DNA of 64,000 nt. Origin: Candidatus Desulfobacillus denitrificans. GTDB taxonomy: Bacteria > Pseudomonadota > Gammaproteobacteria > Burkholderiales > Rhodocyclaceae. The translations under genes and the position numbers were made by a program. A model generated the notes under the pieces. It did no database searches, was not told the origin of the DNA, and saw nothing but the letters and a program-made list of their open reading frames with translations. Of this stretch, positions 27,909 to 35,054 are shown one piece after another. The stretch lies in the NCBI GenBank assembly GCA_017347485.1, contig AP021857.1, positions 3,081,361 through 3,145,360 on the forward strand, written 5' to 3'. The stretch's first letter is position 1. Every line of letters begins with the position of its first letter.

Positions 27909-28363
27909 AGCTTGCGCGCACTGCCACTCAGCAGGGATTCGGCCAGCAACTTGCGCTGGCGCTCGCGTTCCTTTGCCGACACGCCTTGCGCCTCCAGCTT
28001 CATGGAATGATCCGTCGGCTGCAGCATGGCCTCGGCGAGCGCTTCGGCGCGACGAGCGCGCAGGTCGTCGAGGGTGCCGTGCTCCGGCACCAGCGCATAA
28101 ACCATGCGGCAACCCATCGCCCGCGCCAGGCGATCCAGGCTGTCCAGCGTGATGCGGCGTTCGGCCTCGGCCCGCTCGAAATCCTGTACCGATTGCCGGC
28201 TGATGTCGGCACGCGCACCGAGTTGCGCTTGCGTCATGCCCAATGCTTCCCTGATCGCACGTACCCACCCGCCCCGTGGCGGCATGGCCGCTTCCGGGCT
28301 CGGGTAAGCCTGCAGCACATCGGAAAGCTGCATTCGCTTTAGTTTCTTATTGGAATCAATCAT
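27899..28363 (-). CDS. Mobile mystery protein A (HTH regulator/antitoxin)
   Basis: 154 residues. XRE-type helix-turn-helix LGMTQAQLGARADISRQSVQDFE near the middle, followed by a helical C-terminus. Start is ATG 28363, preceded by AAAGGAGCGTCTG. The pair with the downstream Fic gene identifies mobile mystery protein A. It should bind the palindromes just upstream (28377-28459) and repress its own operon; likely acts as the antitoxin to mobile mystery protein B. Confidence 0.82.
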   Translation of the reverse strand: MIDSNKKLKRMQLSDVLQAYPSPEAAMPPRGGWVRAIREALGMTQAQLGARADISRQSVQDFERAEAERRITLDSLDRLARAMGCRMVYALVPEHGTLDDLRARRAEALAEAMLQPTDHSMKLEAQGVSAKERERQRKLLAESLLSGSARKLWQ

Positions 28364-28376
28364 CAGACGCTCCTTT

Positions 28377-28459
28377 GGCAGGTTATAACCTGCCTTTACG
28401 AGCTTATTGTGCTGGCTATAACCGGCTCTTGTCAATAATTATGCAGTCTATACCCGGCA
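28377..28459 (-). promoter_or_regulatory. Operator array of the mobile mystery protein operon
   Basis: Perfect 18-base palindrome GGCAGGTTATAACCTGCC at 28377-28394, then related half-sites GGCTATAACCGGC at 28414-28426 and TCTATACCCGGCA at 28447-28459. They share a TATAACCxGGC-like core at about 33-base steps, directly next to the ribosome-binding site. Confidence 0.6.
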
Positions 28460-28507
28460 TACATTCACCTACCCCCTCCGCCAGCGCCCGTCAACCCTCC
28501 ACCCTGC

Positions 28508-29146
28508 CTACTTCGCCGTCGGCGTGTAAGTCCAAACCCAGTTGTTGTTGAGCGCCTTCGTCACGATGGACTTCCCGTCGGGCGTCACCGTGATGGGGCC
28601 GTCCTTGGGAATCATGCCGGCCATGGCCAGCGCCTGCGGATCGGGCGGAGCGATGTATTCCTTCACCGCCACGGTCGCGCCCTTGAACAGGCGCAGCTTG
28701 CTGCTGCAGGAATCCGCCACCATCGTGTCCGGATGGATGCGCTTGCCGACCAGCTCCAGCGCCTCCTTCGGTCTGGCTTGCCGGATTTCCACCACATCGA
28801 AGTGCTCGTAGGGGCCGTTCAGCTTGCCGGCCGGGCACTTCTTGTCCATCCCCATGAGGTTGGAAACCTTCGCCGCATCGTTGCGGATTGTCGGCGTGCC
28901 CACGACCACGCCCTTCTTCCTGTTCCAGTCGAAGGACAGCGTCACGCGCTCGGCCACGTCCGCGTAGAGGTCCGCATCCGTGGGCGGAATCTGCACATGC
29001 TTCTGGAAGAATTCCCCCACCACCTCGTAATGCACGATCTCGGCCTTGGCCCACTTCTGCATGGCGGCCGTGTCCTGCGCGGCGGCGGGCGCCGGCTGGA
29101 ACAGGGCGGTGACGATCAGGGGTGCGCCGATCAGGGCTGGTTTCAT
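28508..29146 (-). CDS. Secreted protein of unknown function
   Basis: 212 residues from ATG 29146, behind GAGGAG. The N-terminus MKPALIGAPLIVTALF followed by QPAPAAAQD is a signal peptide, so the product is periplasmic. The rest has no recognised domain; features are a lysine-rich RKKGVVVGTP strand, a CPAGKLNGPYEHFD stretch and a conserved-looking end NNNWVWTYTP. Two cysteines in the mature part could form a disulfide. It sits between toxin-antitoxin modules and has no operon partner, so its role is open. Confidence 0.55.
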   Translation of the reverse strand: MKPALIGAPLIVTALFQPAPAAAQDTAAMQKWAKAEIVHYEVVGEFFQKHVQIPPTDADLYADVAERVTLSFDWNRKKGVVVGTPTIRNDAAKVSNLMGMDKKCPAGKLNGPYEHFDVVEIRQARPKEALELVGKRIHPDTMVADSCSSKLRLFKGATVAVKEYIAPPDPQALAMAGMIPKDGPITVTPDGKSIVTKALNNNWVWTYTPTAK

Positions 29147-29168
29147 CCGGGACTCCTCAAGTGAAGAT

Positions 29169-29606
29169 CTAAACAGCAGGCGCGACTGGTCCCAAGGACT
29201 CAACTGCAATTTGCAGTTCCTTTGCGACCGCAATGAGTTCCCCGATCAGTTGCTCGTCTTCGGCGAAGTCGCCGTCATAGAGGGCCACATTCCGCTTCTT
29301 GTGGCAGTCGTCAAGAAATCGCCATTTGGCCGGCGGGAAGGACAAGGTATGCCCCAGAACCTGGAATACGGTGTAGCGATTTTCCGAGCGGTAGCCATGC
29401 CAGCGCAATGCCGCGAGGGCAAGTGAATGGGCCGCATCGTAAGCAAGGGTGAAGCGGCTTTCGAGTGACAGCGCCGGGTTATCGGCGTCAGGCAGTTTCC
29501 GCCTGGCCGATCTGACCAGCCCATCGAACTCGACCTGATCCGGCGGCTCAGCCTTGATCTGACCGATCTTCTGCAGGTTCTGCAGACTTTCCTGTGGGGA
29601 TGGCAC
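29169..29606 (-). CDS. HEPN-domain toxin of an MNT-HEPN pair
   Basis: 145 residues from the GTG at 29606 (the frame extends to 29648). HEPN proteins are all-alpha RNases with an RxxxxH or RNxxxY motif; here RNVALYDG near the C-terminus fits the MNT-partner form. It follows the nucleotidyltransferase gene and overlaps it by about 59 bases. By analogy with MNT-HEPN systems the nucleotidyltransferase modifies and inactivates this toxin. GC content is lower than in flanking core genes, suggesting transfer. Confidence 0.7.
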   Translation of the reverse strand: MPSPQESLQNLQKIGQIKAEPPDQVEFDGLVRSARRKLPDADNPALSLESRFTLAYDAAHSLALAALRWHGYRSENRYTVFQVLGHTLSFPPAKWRFLDDCHKKRNVALYDGDFAEDEQLIGELIAVAKELQIAVESLGPVAPAV

Positions 29607-30192
29607 TCTCGTCTCCCATGAGAAGGATCTTCGGCTGCTTGAGAACACGAGTCACGAAATGGTTGTCGCCCTGCACTTTCTTGTTGAATTCCTCAACCGA
29701 GTAAAGCGTGGGGCTCACCTTGCGGCCCAGGGTTCCCTCGACCTTCGTCAGCGCCTCGAACAGCATGCTGTAGCTCAAGCCCTCGGCAACCACCATGACG
29801 TCGATGTCGCTGGCGGCTGTATCCGCGCCTTTGGCGACCGAGCCGAATATGAAGGCAAGGCGTATGTTATCGCCATGCTCGGACAAGGCAAGGCGCAGGA
29901 TGTCGGACATGCCGAAAGTCTTGAGCACAATCCCCCGAAGCTCGTCAAAGATGGGTGAGCTCTTATTGGCCTGGTAGTGCTTCTGCTTGCCGATGGCGGT
30001 CATCGTGATCAAGCCGGAGGCGGTCATCCGCTCCAACTCCCGCTGCAAGGCGCCACGCCCAGTCCTGCCCAGCTTCGCGATTTCATTGGCGTAGAAAGAC
30101 CGATCCGGTTGCCCGAACAGCAGGCCCAGCACCCGTTGCTGGACGCCGGAGAACAAAACATTCGAAATTGATGTCAAGCTTGTTTTCCCCAT
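29548..30192 (-). CDS. HTH-nucleotidyltransferase (MNT) antitoxin
   Basis: 214 residues from ATG 30192. N-terminal winged helix (VLGLLFGQPDRSFYANEIAKLGRTGRGALQRELERM in pieces) followed by a minimal nucleotidyltransferase domain with the signature GSVAKGADTAASDIDVMVV, which carries the GSxxxG and DxD catalytic residues. MNT proteins nucleotidylate and silence HEPN toxins; the added helix-turn-helix would let it bind the four CCC-N6-GGG sites in front of the gene. The start codon itself lies in the first site. Confidence 0.75.
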   Translation of the reverse strand: MGKTSLTSISNVLFSGVQQRVLGLLFGQPDRSFYANEIAKLGRTGRGALQRELERMTASGLITMTAIGKQKHYQANKSSPIFDELRGIVLKTFGMSDILRLALSEHGDNIRLAFIFGSVAKGADTAASDIDVMVVAEGLSYSMLFEALTKVEGTLGRKVSPTLYSVEEFNKKVQGDNHFVTRVLKQPKILLMGDESAIPTGKSAEPAEDRSDQG

Positions 30193-30294
30193 AATAGGGA
30201 TTATCGACCCTGATTTGGGGAAAGACAAGGGTAGAAAGCGTATTGAATCTGGTCAGAATTCCCCAATATAGGGGCGATCAGACCCAATTTAGGG
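30188..30294 (-). promoter_or_regulatory. Four CCC-N6-GGG operator sites
   Basis: CCCATAATAGGG at 30188-30199, CCCTGATTTGGG at 30208-30219, CCCAATATAGGG at 30262-30273 and CCCAATTTAGGG at 30283-30294. Spacing inside each pair is 20 or 21 bases, about two helical turns. Likely binding sites of the HTH-MNT protein. Confidence 0.6.
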
Positions 30295-30632
30295 TAGATC
30301 TCTATCTACCGCCCGAACACCCGCGCCAGCGCCTCGTAGTCCGACAGCTCGTTGTACACCTGCGCCGAGAGGCGCGCCCAGAGGCGGCCGGCGATGGGGA
30401 AGATCGGCACCTCGATGCGGTGTTCGTCGAGCAGCCGCCGGCGCCAGCGGCGCGCGGCCTCCTCGCTGCCGGCCTCGTCGACGGGCAGCGGCAGCGACAC
30501 CATCGCTGCGCACATGCCGAGCGGCGCGCCCGGCGCCACGCGCCACGCATCGGCGACCAGCTCCGCCGCCGCCCGCGCCGGGCCGACCAGCTCGGACTGG
30601 TAGCAGTCGACACCCAATGCCTCGATGAACTC

Positions 30633-30683
30633 AGGGCCTGCTCATGTTCATTTTGTCGGACAAAATGAACATGAGCAGGCCCT
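30633..30683. mobile_element. 51-base palindromic relic of two transposon ends
   Basis: Perfect inverted repeat with 25-base arms (30633-30657 and 30659-30683) and a single central base. The outer end AGGGCCTGCTCATGTTCATT and inner TTTGTCGGA match the ends of the MITE at 50628-50892 at 22 of 28 positions, so this looks like two such ends joined. It interrupts an aminotransferase gene. Confidence 0.7.
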
Positions 30684-31069
30684 TGCGCCGCCGTCACCGC
30701 CAGCCGCGCGCTCGGGTCGTGCGTGCCGGGCCAGGCGAACTCCTGCTCGTAGCCCTCGCCGTAGAAGTTCGACACCACCGTCGGGTGCAGGTCGCGCTGC
30801 CCCTCCGGCGTCGCATACAAGAAGCCGCAGCCCTTCGGCGCGCACAGCCACTTGTGGCAGTTGCCGACGTACCAAGTCATGCCCTGCTCCGCCAGCGCAT
30901 CCAGCGCGCGCGGCACAGGCGCACGATCTCCTCGACGGGCGACACCGCCGCCAGCGGCGCGAAGACATGGTCGACGATCGCCAGGCGCGCACCGCCGGCA
31001 AGCGCTTCAGCGTACGCCGCCACCACCGCCTCCGGCCCCGGCAGCGGCCAGGGCACGCGCGCCTCCACC

Positions 31070-31093
31070 AAAGTCAGTCCGTGGCGATCGGCG
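31070..31093 (+). repeat. Dispersed 24-base repeat, copy 10 (partial)
   Basis: AAAGTCAGTC then CGTGGCGATCGGCG, in the aminotransferase pseudogene; only the first ten and last five bases fit. Confidence 0.5.
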
Positions 31094-31213
31094 ACGAAGC
31101 GCGCCGCGTTCTTCACGCCCGGATAGGCGTGGTCGGCGATGACGATGCGCTCCCCCGCGCGCCAGCGCAGCGAGCGCAGCACCGCGTTGGCGCCGGCCGT
31201 GGCGTTCTCCACA

Positions 31214-31237
31214 AAAGTCAGTCGCTGCGGCACGGCG
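31214..31237 (+). repeat. Dispersed 24-base repeat, copy 11
   Basis: AAAGTCAGTC then GCTGCGGCACGGCG, in the same pseudogene (AVPQRLTF on the other strand). Confidence 0.75.
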
Positions 31238-31475
31238 CCGACGAAGCCGGCCAGCCGCACCCGCGCCGCCAGCAGCGCCGGCGGCAGCTCATCCACCATG
31301 AAGCGCACCGGCTCGCGCTCCATCGCCTCGCGCCAGCGCGCCTGCGCCGCGAGCACATGCAAGGGCGCCGCGCCGAAGGAACCGTGGTTGAGGAAACGGA
31401 TGCCCGGGTCGAGCGACCACAGGCGGCGCAGGGGGTGGCCGAAGGGGGCTCCCGGTAAAGGAAGCAGGTCTTCGC

Positions 31476-32327
31476 TCACGGCGTGCCCAATGCGCCTTCC
31501 AATTCGCGACACACCCCGCGCACCAGCATGCAGGCGCGGCGAATCTCCAGGCCGGACTGCCGGGCGAGCAGGACGTCGCCCCGTTCATCCGCCTCCGGCG
31601 CGAGAATCGCCAACACCTGCCCGATCGCCGCTGCGTTGAGCAGCCCGGCGAGGTGCCGCCCCAGCAGGCGCGCGCTCAGCACTTCGTAGTCGAAATCCGC
31701 ATCGTCGAAAAGATCCGCGTGCTCGCTCGCCGCCCGATCGAACTGGCCGCAATCGATGTACTTGCGCAAGTAAAGCAGCAAATCCTGGGCATCCCGCCCC
31801 TCGTGCTTGCGGTCATGCCAGGCGGTCATCTTCAGCAGGGCAAGCGCCGGGACGCCGGCGACCCTCACCGCAACGCCTCCGGACAACACCGCCCGATGAC
31901 TCGACTCCATCGCCTCGCGCAGACCGAAGCAGTCGAAGACTTCCGACCCGTCGGGTGGCCAGGCGATGGTGCGGTCCGCGCGCTCCACGCCACCGAAGGG
32001 AACGATGTCCAGCGGCGCGCCCGAGCGATGGCGCAGGCGATGCAGCGCCGCGCCCGGCCAGGCTACGAACTCGCCGCTGTCGACCAGCCGCCGGCACAGC
32101 GCGGAAAACGCCGCCCAGTCCGCCACGGCGACGCCGAAATCGACGTCCCGCGTTTCACGGCCCGGTTCGATGCTGTAGCCGTGCCTCAGCCACAGATCCC
32201 GCGCCGCCGCGCCGATCAGCAGGCAATCGGTTTCCGCGACATCGCCCGCCTCGCGCAGCGCGCGCACCACCTCGGCCAGCGACCGCAGTTCAGGCCTTTC
32301 CGAGAAATCCGGCAAGGTATTCGTCAT
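31476..32327 (-). CDS. AbiEii-like nucleotidyltransferase toxin
   Basis: 283 residues. Nucleotidyltransferase-fold protein of the AbiEii/DUF1814 type: LLIGAAARDLWLRHG corresponds to the GG/GA-containing helix start and RETRDVDFGVAV provides the DxD metal-binding pair; DIVPFGG and MTAWHDRKHEGRDAQDL complete the pattern. It is downstream of, and overlaps by 38 bases, an AbiEi-like winged-helix gene, which gives the type IV toxin-antitoxin or abortive-infection layout. Toxic activity is inferred from family. Confidence 0.75.
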   Translation of the reverse strand: MTNTLPDFSERPELRSLAEVVRALREAGDVAETDCLLIGAAARDLWLRHGYSIEPGRETRDVDFGVAVADWAAFSALCRRLVDSGEFVAWPGAALHRLRHRSGAPLDIVPFGGVERADRTIAWPPDGSEVFDCFGLREAMESSHRAVLSGGVAVRVAGVPALALLKMTAWHDRKHEGRDAQDLLLYLRKYIDCGQFDRAASEHADLFDDADFDYEVLSARLLGRHLAGLLNAAAIGQVLAILAPEADERGDVLLARQSGLEIRRACMLVRGVCRELEGALGTP

Positions 32328-33333
32328 GGATCATCCGTGCCGTCTCGATGCAGCGGCCGTCGCCGGTCGCCAGCAGATCGGCGTAAATCAGCAGGGGCGG
32401 CACCAGGCCCGGCAGCCGCGCATCGCCGGGAAAATCCCAGAACTGCCGGCGCACCTCAACCACCGCCTTCCGCCCCGGCTCGGCCTCCTTGGCGAAGCGC
32501 AGCTGCGCCGCCAGCTTTCCGGGCAGCTTCTTCGCATACAGCGTCAGCTCGCCCGGCCGCAGATAGCCGGTGGCGATCGCCGCGGCCGGCTCGCCGCCCC
32601 ACAGCGCACCATGCTGGGCCAGCGGCCAGTTTTCCCAGCCGTCGAAAGTCTCGACGTTGAAGCGGCCGATCAGCATGCGCGGCCGCAACAGGCGGGCATA
32701 AGCCTCCGTCCATTGCGCCAGCAGTCTGTGGGCATCGACCAGCTTGCGCGTGCCGCGCCTGCCTTGCACATCGCGGACGAAGCCCAGCCGCTGCAGATCG
32801 GCCATCACCCAGCCCACCGTGCCATGCGCCACGCCCGCCCGCCGCGCCAATTCGCGATAAGGCAGCTCGTGCGCGGCGGGATCGGCCAGCAGGGCGAACA
32901 GCACCTGCAGGCCGCCGGGCTGAAATGCGCGCCCGATCTCGGGGGCGAACGGCTTCTCCGCGGGACGTTGTCCCTTCACCCACACCAGCAAGGGCGGCTG
33001 GTTGAGCCAGGCGTTGCCCGCCCCGTCGAGAAACTCCACCCCGGCTTCGCGCAGGCGCTCGGCCATGGGCGGCGTCACGTAATCCGTCACCAGCAGCGCC
33101 GGCTGCTTCAGCTGCGCCAGTTGGTGCAGCGCCGCGCCGAGCGTGGCCGGCGTCAGCGCCCGCTTCGTCTCGACGGTATAGGCGATCCGCTCCCCGCCGT
33201 GCCGGATCTCGATCCTGGCATCCGCGCGCAGGTCCTGCCGTCGGCGCTCGCGTGCAATCGCCTTGGCATCGAGGCCAAGGTCCCGCGCCGCCAGGAGCGC
33301 ATTGTCGATCAATGCGAGTTCGCGTTTGTCCAT
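32290..33333 (-). CDS. AbiEi-like winged-helix antitoxin
   Basis: 347 residues. A central winged helix (ELPYRELARRAGVAHGTVGWVMADLQRLGFV, in parts) is flanked by an N-terminal restriction-endonuclease-like stretch (RIEIRHGGERIAYTVETKRALTP) and a long C-terminal domain. It precedes the AbiEii-like gene and overlaps it, as in type IV AbiE systems where AbiEi represses the operon. Repeats TCCATTAATGATGGA and TTGTC..GACAA directly upstream are candidate binding sites. A stand-alone transcriptional regulator is the alternative. Confidence 0.65.
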   Translation of the reverse strand: MDKRELALIDNALLAARDLGLDAKAIARERRRQDLRADARIEIRHGGERIAYTVETKRALTPATLGAALHQLAQLKQPALLVTDYVTPPMAERLREAGVEFLDGAGNAWLNQPPLLVWVKGQRPAEKPFAPEIGRAFQPGGLQVLFALLADPAAHELPYRELARRAGVAHGTVGWVMADLQRLGFVRDVQGRRGTRKLVDAHRLLAQWTEAYARLLRPRMLIGRFNVETFDGWENWPLAQHGALWGGEPAAAIATGYLRPGELTLYAKKLPGKLAAQLRFAKEAEPGRKAVVEVRRQFWDFPGDARLPGLVPPLLIYADLLATGDGRCIETARMIHDEYLAGFLGKA

Positions 33334-33345
33334 TTATTTGCAATA

Positions 33346-33380
33346 TCCATTAATGATGGACAGTTGTCAATAATGGACAA
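33346..33380 (-). promoter_or_regulatory. Operator repeats of the AbiE-like operon
   Basis: TCCATTAATGATGGA at 33346-33360 and TTGTC, seven bases, GACAA at 33364-33380, with a related TTGTCCATT at the start codon region. AT-rich island in GC-rich DNA. Confidence 0.5.
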
Positions 33381-33394
33381 TCAGGCCCGGTAGA

Positions 33395-33418
33395 AAAGTC
33401 AGTCCCCGCAACACGGCG
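33395..33418 (+). repeat. Dispersed 24-base repeat, copy 12
   Basis: AAAGTCAGTC then CCCGCAACACGGCG, upstream of the orphan antitoxin gene. Confidence 0.8.
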
Positions 33419-33429
33419 ATGTCGGGTTT

Positions 33430-33470
33430 GCCGGTTGCCAAACAAACAAGCATTTTGTTCAGCAACCGGC
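33430..33470. repeat. Inverted repeat upstream of the orphan antitoxin gene
   Basis: Arms GCCGGTTGC (33430-33438) and GCAACCGGC (33462-33470) around an AT-rich loop. Could be an operator or a hairpin; no T-tract follows. Confidence 0.4.
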
Positions 33471-33513
33471 ATGTGGTGACAAATGGCACACATCGGCGTA
33501 GTTTTGAAACAGG

Positions 33514-33840
33514 ATGAACGCGATGTCGAAGATTGACGCCTACGAAGCGAAAGTGCTCGAAGCCTTCGAGAAGGGCAAGCTCAAGTCCGTGGCCACCAAG
33601 GCCGAACTGGCCCGGCTCAAGGCCGCGGCGCGAGCCACCGCCATCAAGGATCGCCGGGTGAACATCCGGCTGTCCTCCATCGACCTCAACGACATCCAGG
33701 TCAAGGCGATGGAAGAAGGGATTCCCTACCAAACCCTGATCGCGAGCGTCCTGCACAAATATGTCACCGGCCGCCTGGCCGAGAAACCCGCACGCCCGGC
33801 CGTCGTCGCCAAAGGCCGCACCGGCAAGCGGCGCGGCTGA
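33514..33840 (+). CDS. Ribbon-helix-helix antitoxin without a partner
   Basis: 108 residues. KSVATKAELARLKAAARATAIKDRRVNIRLSSIDLNDIQVKAMEEGIPYQTLIASVLHKYV, read in parts, matches CopG-like antitoxins that pair with BrnT/RelE-type toxins. No toxin gene lies within 90 bases upstream or downstream; the next gene is a HigB toxin that has its own HigA. Start is ATG 33514, with a second in-frame ATG at 33523. Copies of the dispersed repeat sit on both sides (33395 and 33851), like the ends of a cassette. Confidence 0.7.
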   Translation: MNAMSKIDAYEAKVLEAFEKGKLKSVATKAELARLKAAARATAIKDRRVNIRLSSIDLNDIQVKAMEEGIPYQTLIASVLHKYVTGRLAEKPARPAVVAKGRTGKRRG

Positions 33841-33850
33841 TTCCCGGCGG

Positions 33851-33874
33851 AAAGTCAGTCTCCGCAACACGGCG
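33851..33874 (+). repeat. Dispersed 24-base repeat, copy 13
   Basis: AAAGTCAGTC then TCCGCAACACGGCG, ten bases after the orphan antitoxin stop and just before the higBA promoter. Confidence 0.8.
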
Positions 33875-33884
33875 GCAGCGGCCC

Positions 33885-33913
33885 TTGTCATAGTCCCGTA
33901 TTGGGACTATGCT
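33885..33913 (+). promoter_or_regulatory. higBA promoter with overlapping operator
   Basis: TTGTCA at 33885-33890, 17 bases, TATGCT at 33908-33913. A palindrome CATAGTCCC, five bases, GGGACTATG spans 33889-33911 and covers the -10. The ATG at 33921 falls at or next to the expected transcript start, so translation may be leaderless. Confidence 0.6.
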
Positions 33914-33920
33914 GCATTCC

Positions 33921-34214
33921 ATGCGTGTCATAGCCCTGCGCACGATCAAGCAGTTCATCGGGAAGCACGACGATGCGCGCGAGCCGGCGCTGGCGTGGTA
34001 CCGGCAGGTGCTCGGGGCGGACTGGGCGTCGCCGGCCGACATGAAGCGCGAGATCGGCAGCGCCAGCATCCTGAAGGACGGCCGCGCGGTGTTCAACATC
34101 GGCGGCAACAAGTACCGGATCGTGGTCTGGATCAACTACCCCTACCGGGTCGTTTACGTCAGGTTCATCGGCACGCATCGGCAGTACGACGCAATCGACG
34201 CGCAGACGATATAG
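33921..34214 (+). CDS. higB: HigB-type mRNA interferase toxin
   Basis: 97 residues from ATG 33921. HigB_toxin family: RVIALRTIKQFIGKHDDAREPALAWYRQV at the N-terminus and FNIGGNKYRIVVWINYPYRVVYVRFIGTHRQYDAID at the C-terminus, with the basic and tyrosine/histidine residues used for ribosome-dependent mRNA cleavage. The alternative ATG at 33909 lies within the -10 box, so 33921 is preferred. higA follows after 17 bases, the usual inverted order for this family. Confidence 0.88.
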   Translation: MRVIALRTIKQFIGKHDDAREPALAWYRQVLGADWASPADMKREIGSASILKDGRAVFNIGGNKYRIVVWINYPYRVVYVRFIGTHRQYDAIDAQTI

Positions 34215-34231
34215 GCAAGCGAGGCATTCAA

Positions 34232-34591
34232 ATGGACATCAAACCGATCAAGACCAAACGCGACTACGAAGCGGCGCTCGGGGAAATCGAGCGCCTGATG
34301 ACGGCGAAGCGCAACACGCCGGAAGGCGACCGGTTGGACGTTCTGGTCACCCTGGTCGAAGCTTACGAAGCCAGGCATTTCCCGCTCGACCTGCCCGATC
34401 CGGTGGAAGCGATCAAGTTCGTCATGGAGCAGCGCAACCTCGCCGTCAAGGACCTGGTACCTTACATCGGCCGGCCGAACCGGGTGTACGAAGTGCTCAA
34501 CCACAAGCGCCCGCTGACCCTGGCCATGGCCTGGAAGCTGCACAAGGGACTGGGCATCCCGGCGGAATCCCTGATCAAGCAGGCGGCGTAG
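34232..34591 (+). CDS. higA: HigA-type antitoxin
   Basis: 119 residues from ATG 34232. It begins MDIKPIKTKRDYEAALGEIERLM and has an XRE helix-turn-helix near the C-terminus (AVKDLVPYIGRPNRVYEVLNHKRPLTLAMAWKLHKGLGIP, in parts). It neutralises HigB and should repress the promoter through the GTCCC/GGGAC palindrome. The much longer upstream frame is a shadow of higB. Confidence 0.88.
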   Translation: MDIKPIKTKRDYEAALGEIERLMTAKRNTPEGDRLDVLVTLVEAYEARHFPLDLPDPVEAIKFVMEQRNLAVKDLVPYIGRPNRVYEVLNHKRPLTLAMAWKLHKGLGIPAESLIKQAA

Positions 34592-34678
34592 GGCCGGCTT
34601 TCCCCTTCCCCTCATGCCCAATCCGGGCATGCTTATGGCCAGATTGGGTAGGCCTGCCCGAACACGCGCGCCTCCACC

Positions 34679-34702
34679 AAAGTCAGGCCAAAGCGCTCGG
34701 CG
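34679..34702 (+). repeat. Dispersed 24-base repeat, copy 14 (degenerate)
   Basis: AAAGTCAGGC then CAAAGCGCTCGGCG, homologous position to copy 10 in the second pseudogene. Confidence 0.35.
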
Positions 34703-34813
34703 ACGAAGCGCGCCGCGTTCTTCACGCCCGGATAGGCGTGGTCGGCGATGACGATGCGCTCCCCCGCGCGCCAGCGCAGCACCGCGTTGGCGCCCACCGT
34801 GGCGTTGTCCACG

Positions 34814-34837
34814 AAAGTCAGTCGCTGAGGCACGGCG
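34814..34837 (+). repeat. Dispersed 24-base repeat, copy 15
   Basis: AAAGTCAGTC then GCTGAGGCACGGCG, homologous position to copy 11; a deletion junction lies at its 3' edge. Confidence 0.75.
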
Positions 34838-35054
34838 CCGAAGGAACCGTGGTTGAGTAAGTGAATGCCTGAGTTGATCCCGCGCAGGCGAAGCACTGAT
34901 AAGAGGTTTCCCAGTAAGCCCCATGACAGCACGGTGGGCCAGAGAGCCGACAACGGAGCCCAACAAAATTCAAAGAGGGGGGTTGAAACCAACGCTTAAC
35001 TCCAATATATTGCGAAGGTAACGTACCAATCGCCAATATTGGAGATATGTAGCA

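Larger units (their letters stand above)
30306..31479 (-). pseudogene. Class V aminotransferase (isopenicillin-N-epimerase-like), broken
   Basis: PLP enzyme gene, now in three pieces. The N-terminal piece from GTG 31479 has FLNHGSFGAAPL and ADHAYPGVKNAARF, then fails near 30905 where a deletion joins CRAR to LDALAEQG and shifts frame, losing about 15 residues. The next piece holds the PLP-lysine motif GNCHKWLCAPKG. It stops in a 51-base palindrome at 30633-30683 that replaces roughly 60 residues. The C-terminal piece resumes with GVDCYQSELVG and ends at 30306. The start overlaps the AbiEii-like gene by four bases. Two copies of the dispersed repeat lie inside. Confidence 0.85.
34640..34905 (-). 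pseudogene. Second, shorter relic of the class V aminotransferase gene
   Basis: Minus-strand remnant of the same gene as at 30306-31479. LLNHGSFGA is joined directly to VPQRLTFVDNATVGANAVL, an in-frame loss of about 46 residues whose junction falls at the 3' edge of a dispersed-repeat copy (34814-34837). It continues RWRAGERIVIADHAYPGVKNAARF and breaks off near 34640. No start, no PLP lysine and no C-terminus remain. Bases 34592-34639 and 34906-35054 around it hold no gene; nested short inverted repeats (CATGCCC/GGGCATG and CCCAATC/GATTGGG) lie at 34613-34648. Confidence 0.8.
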
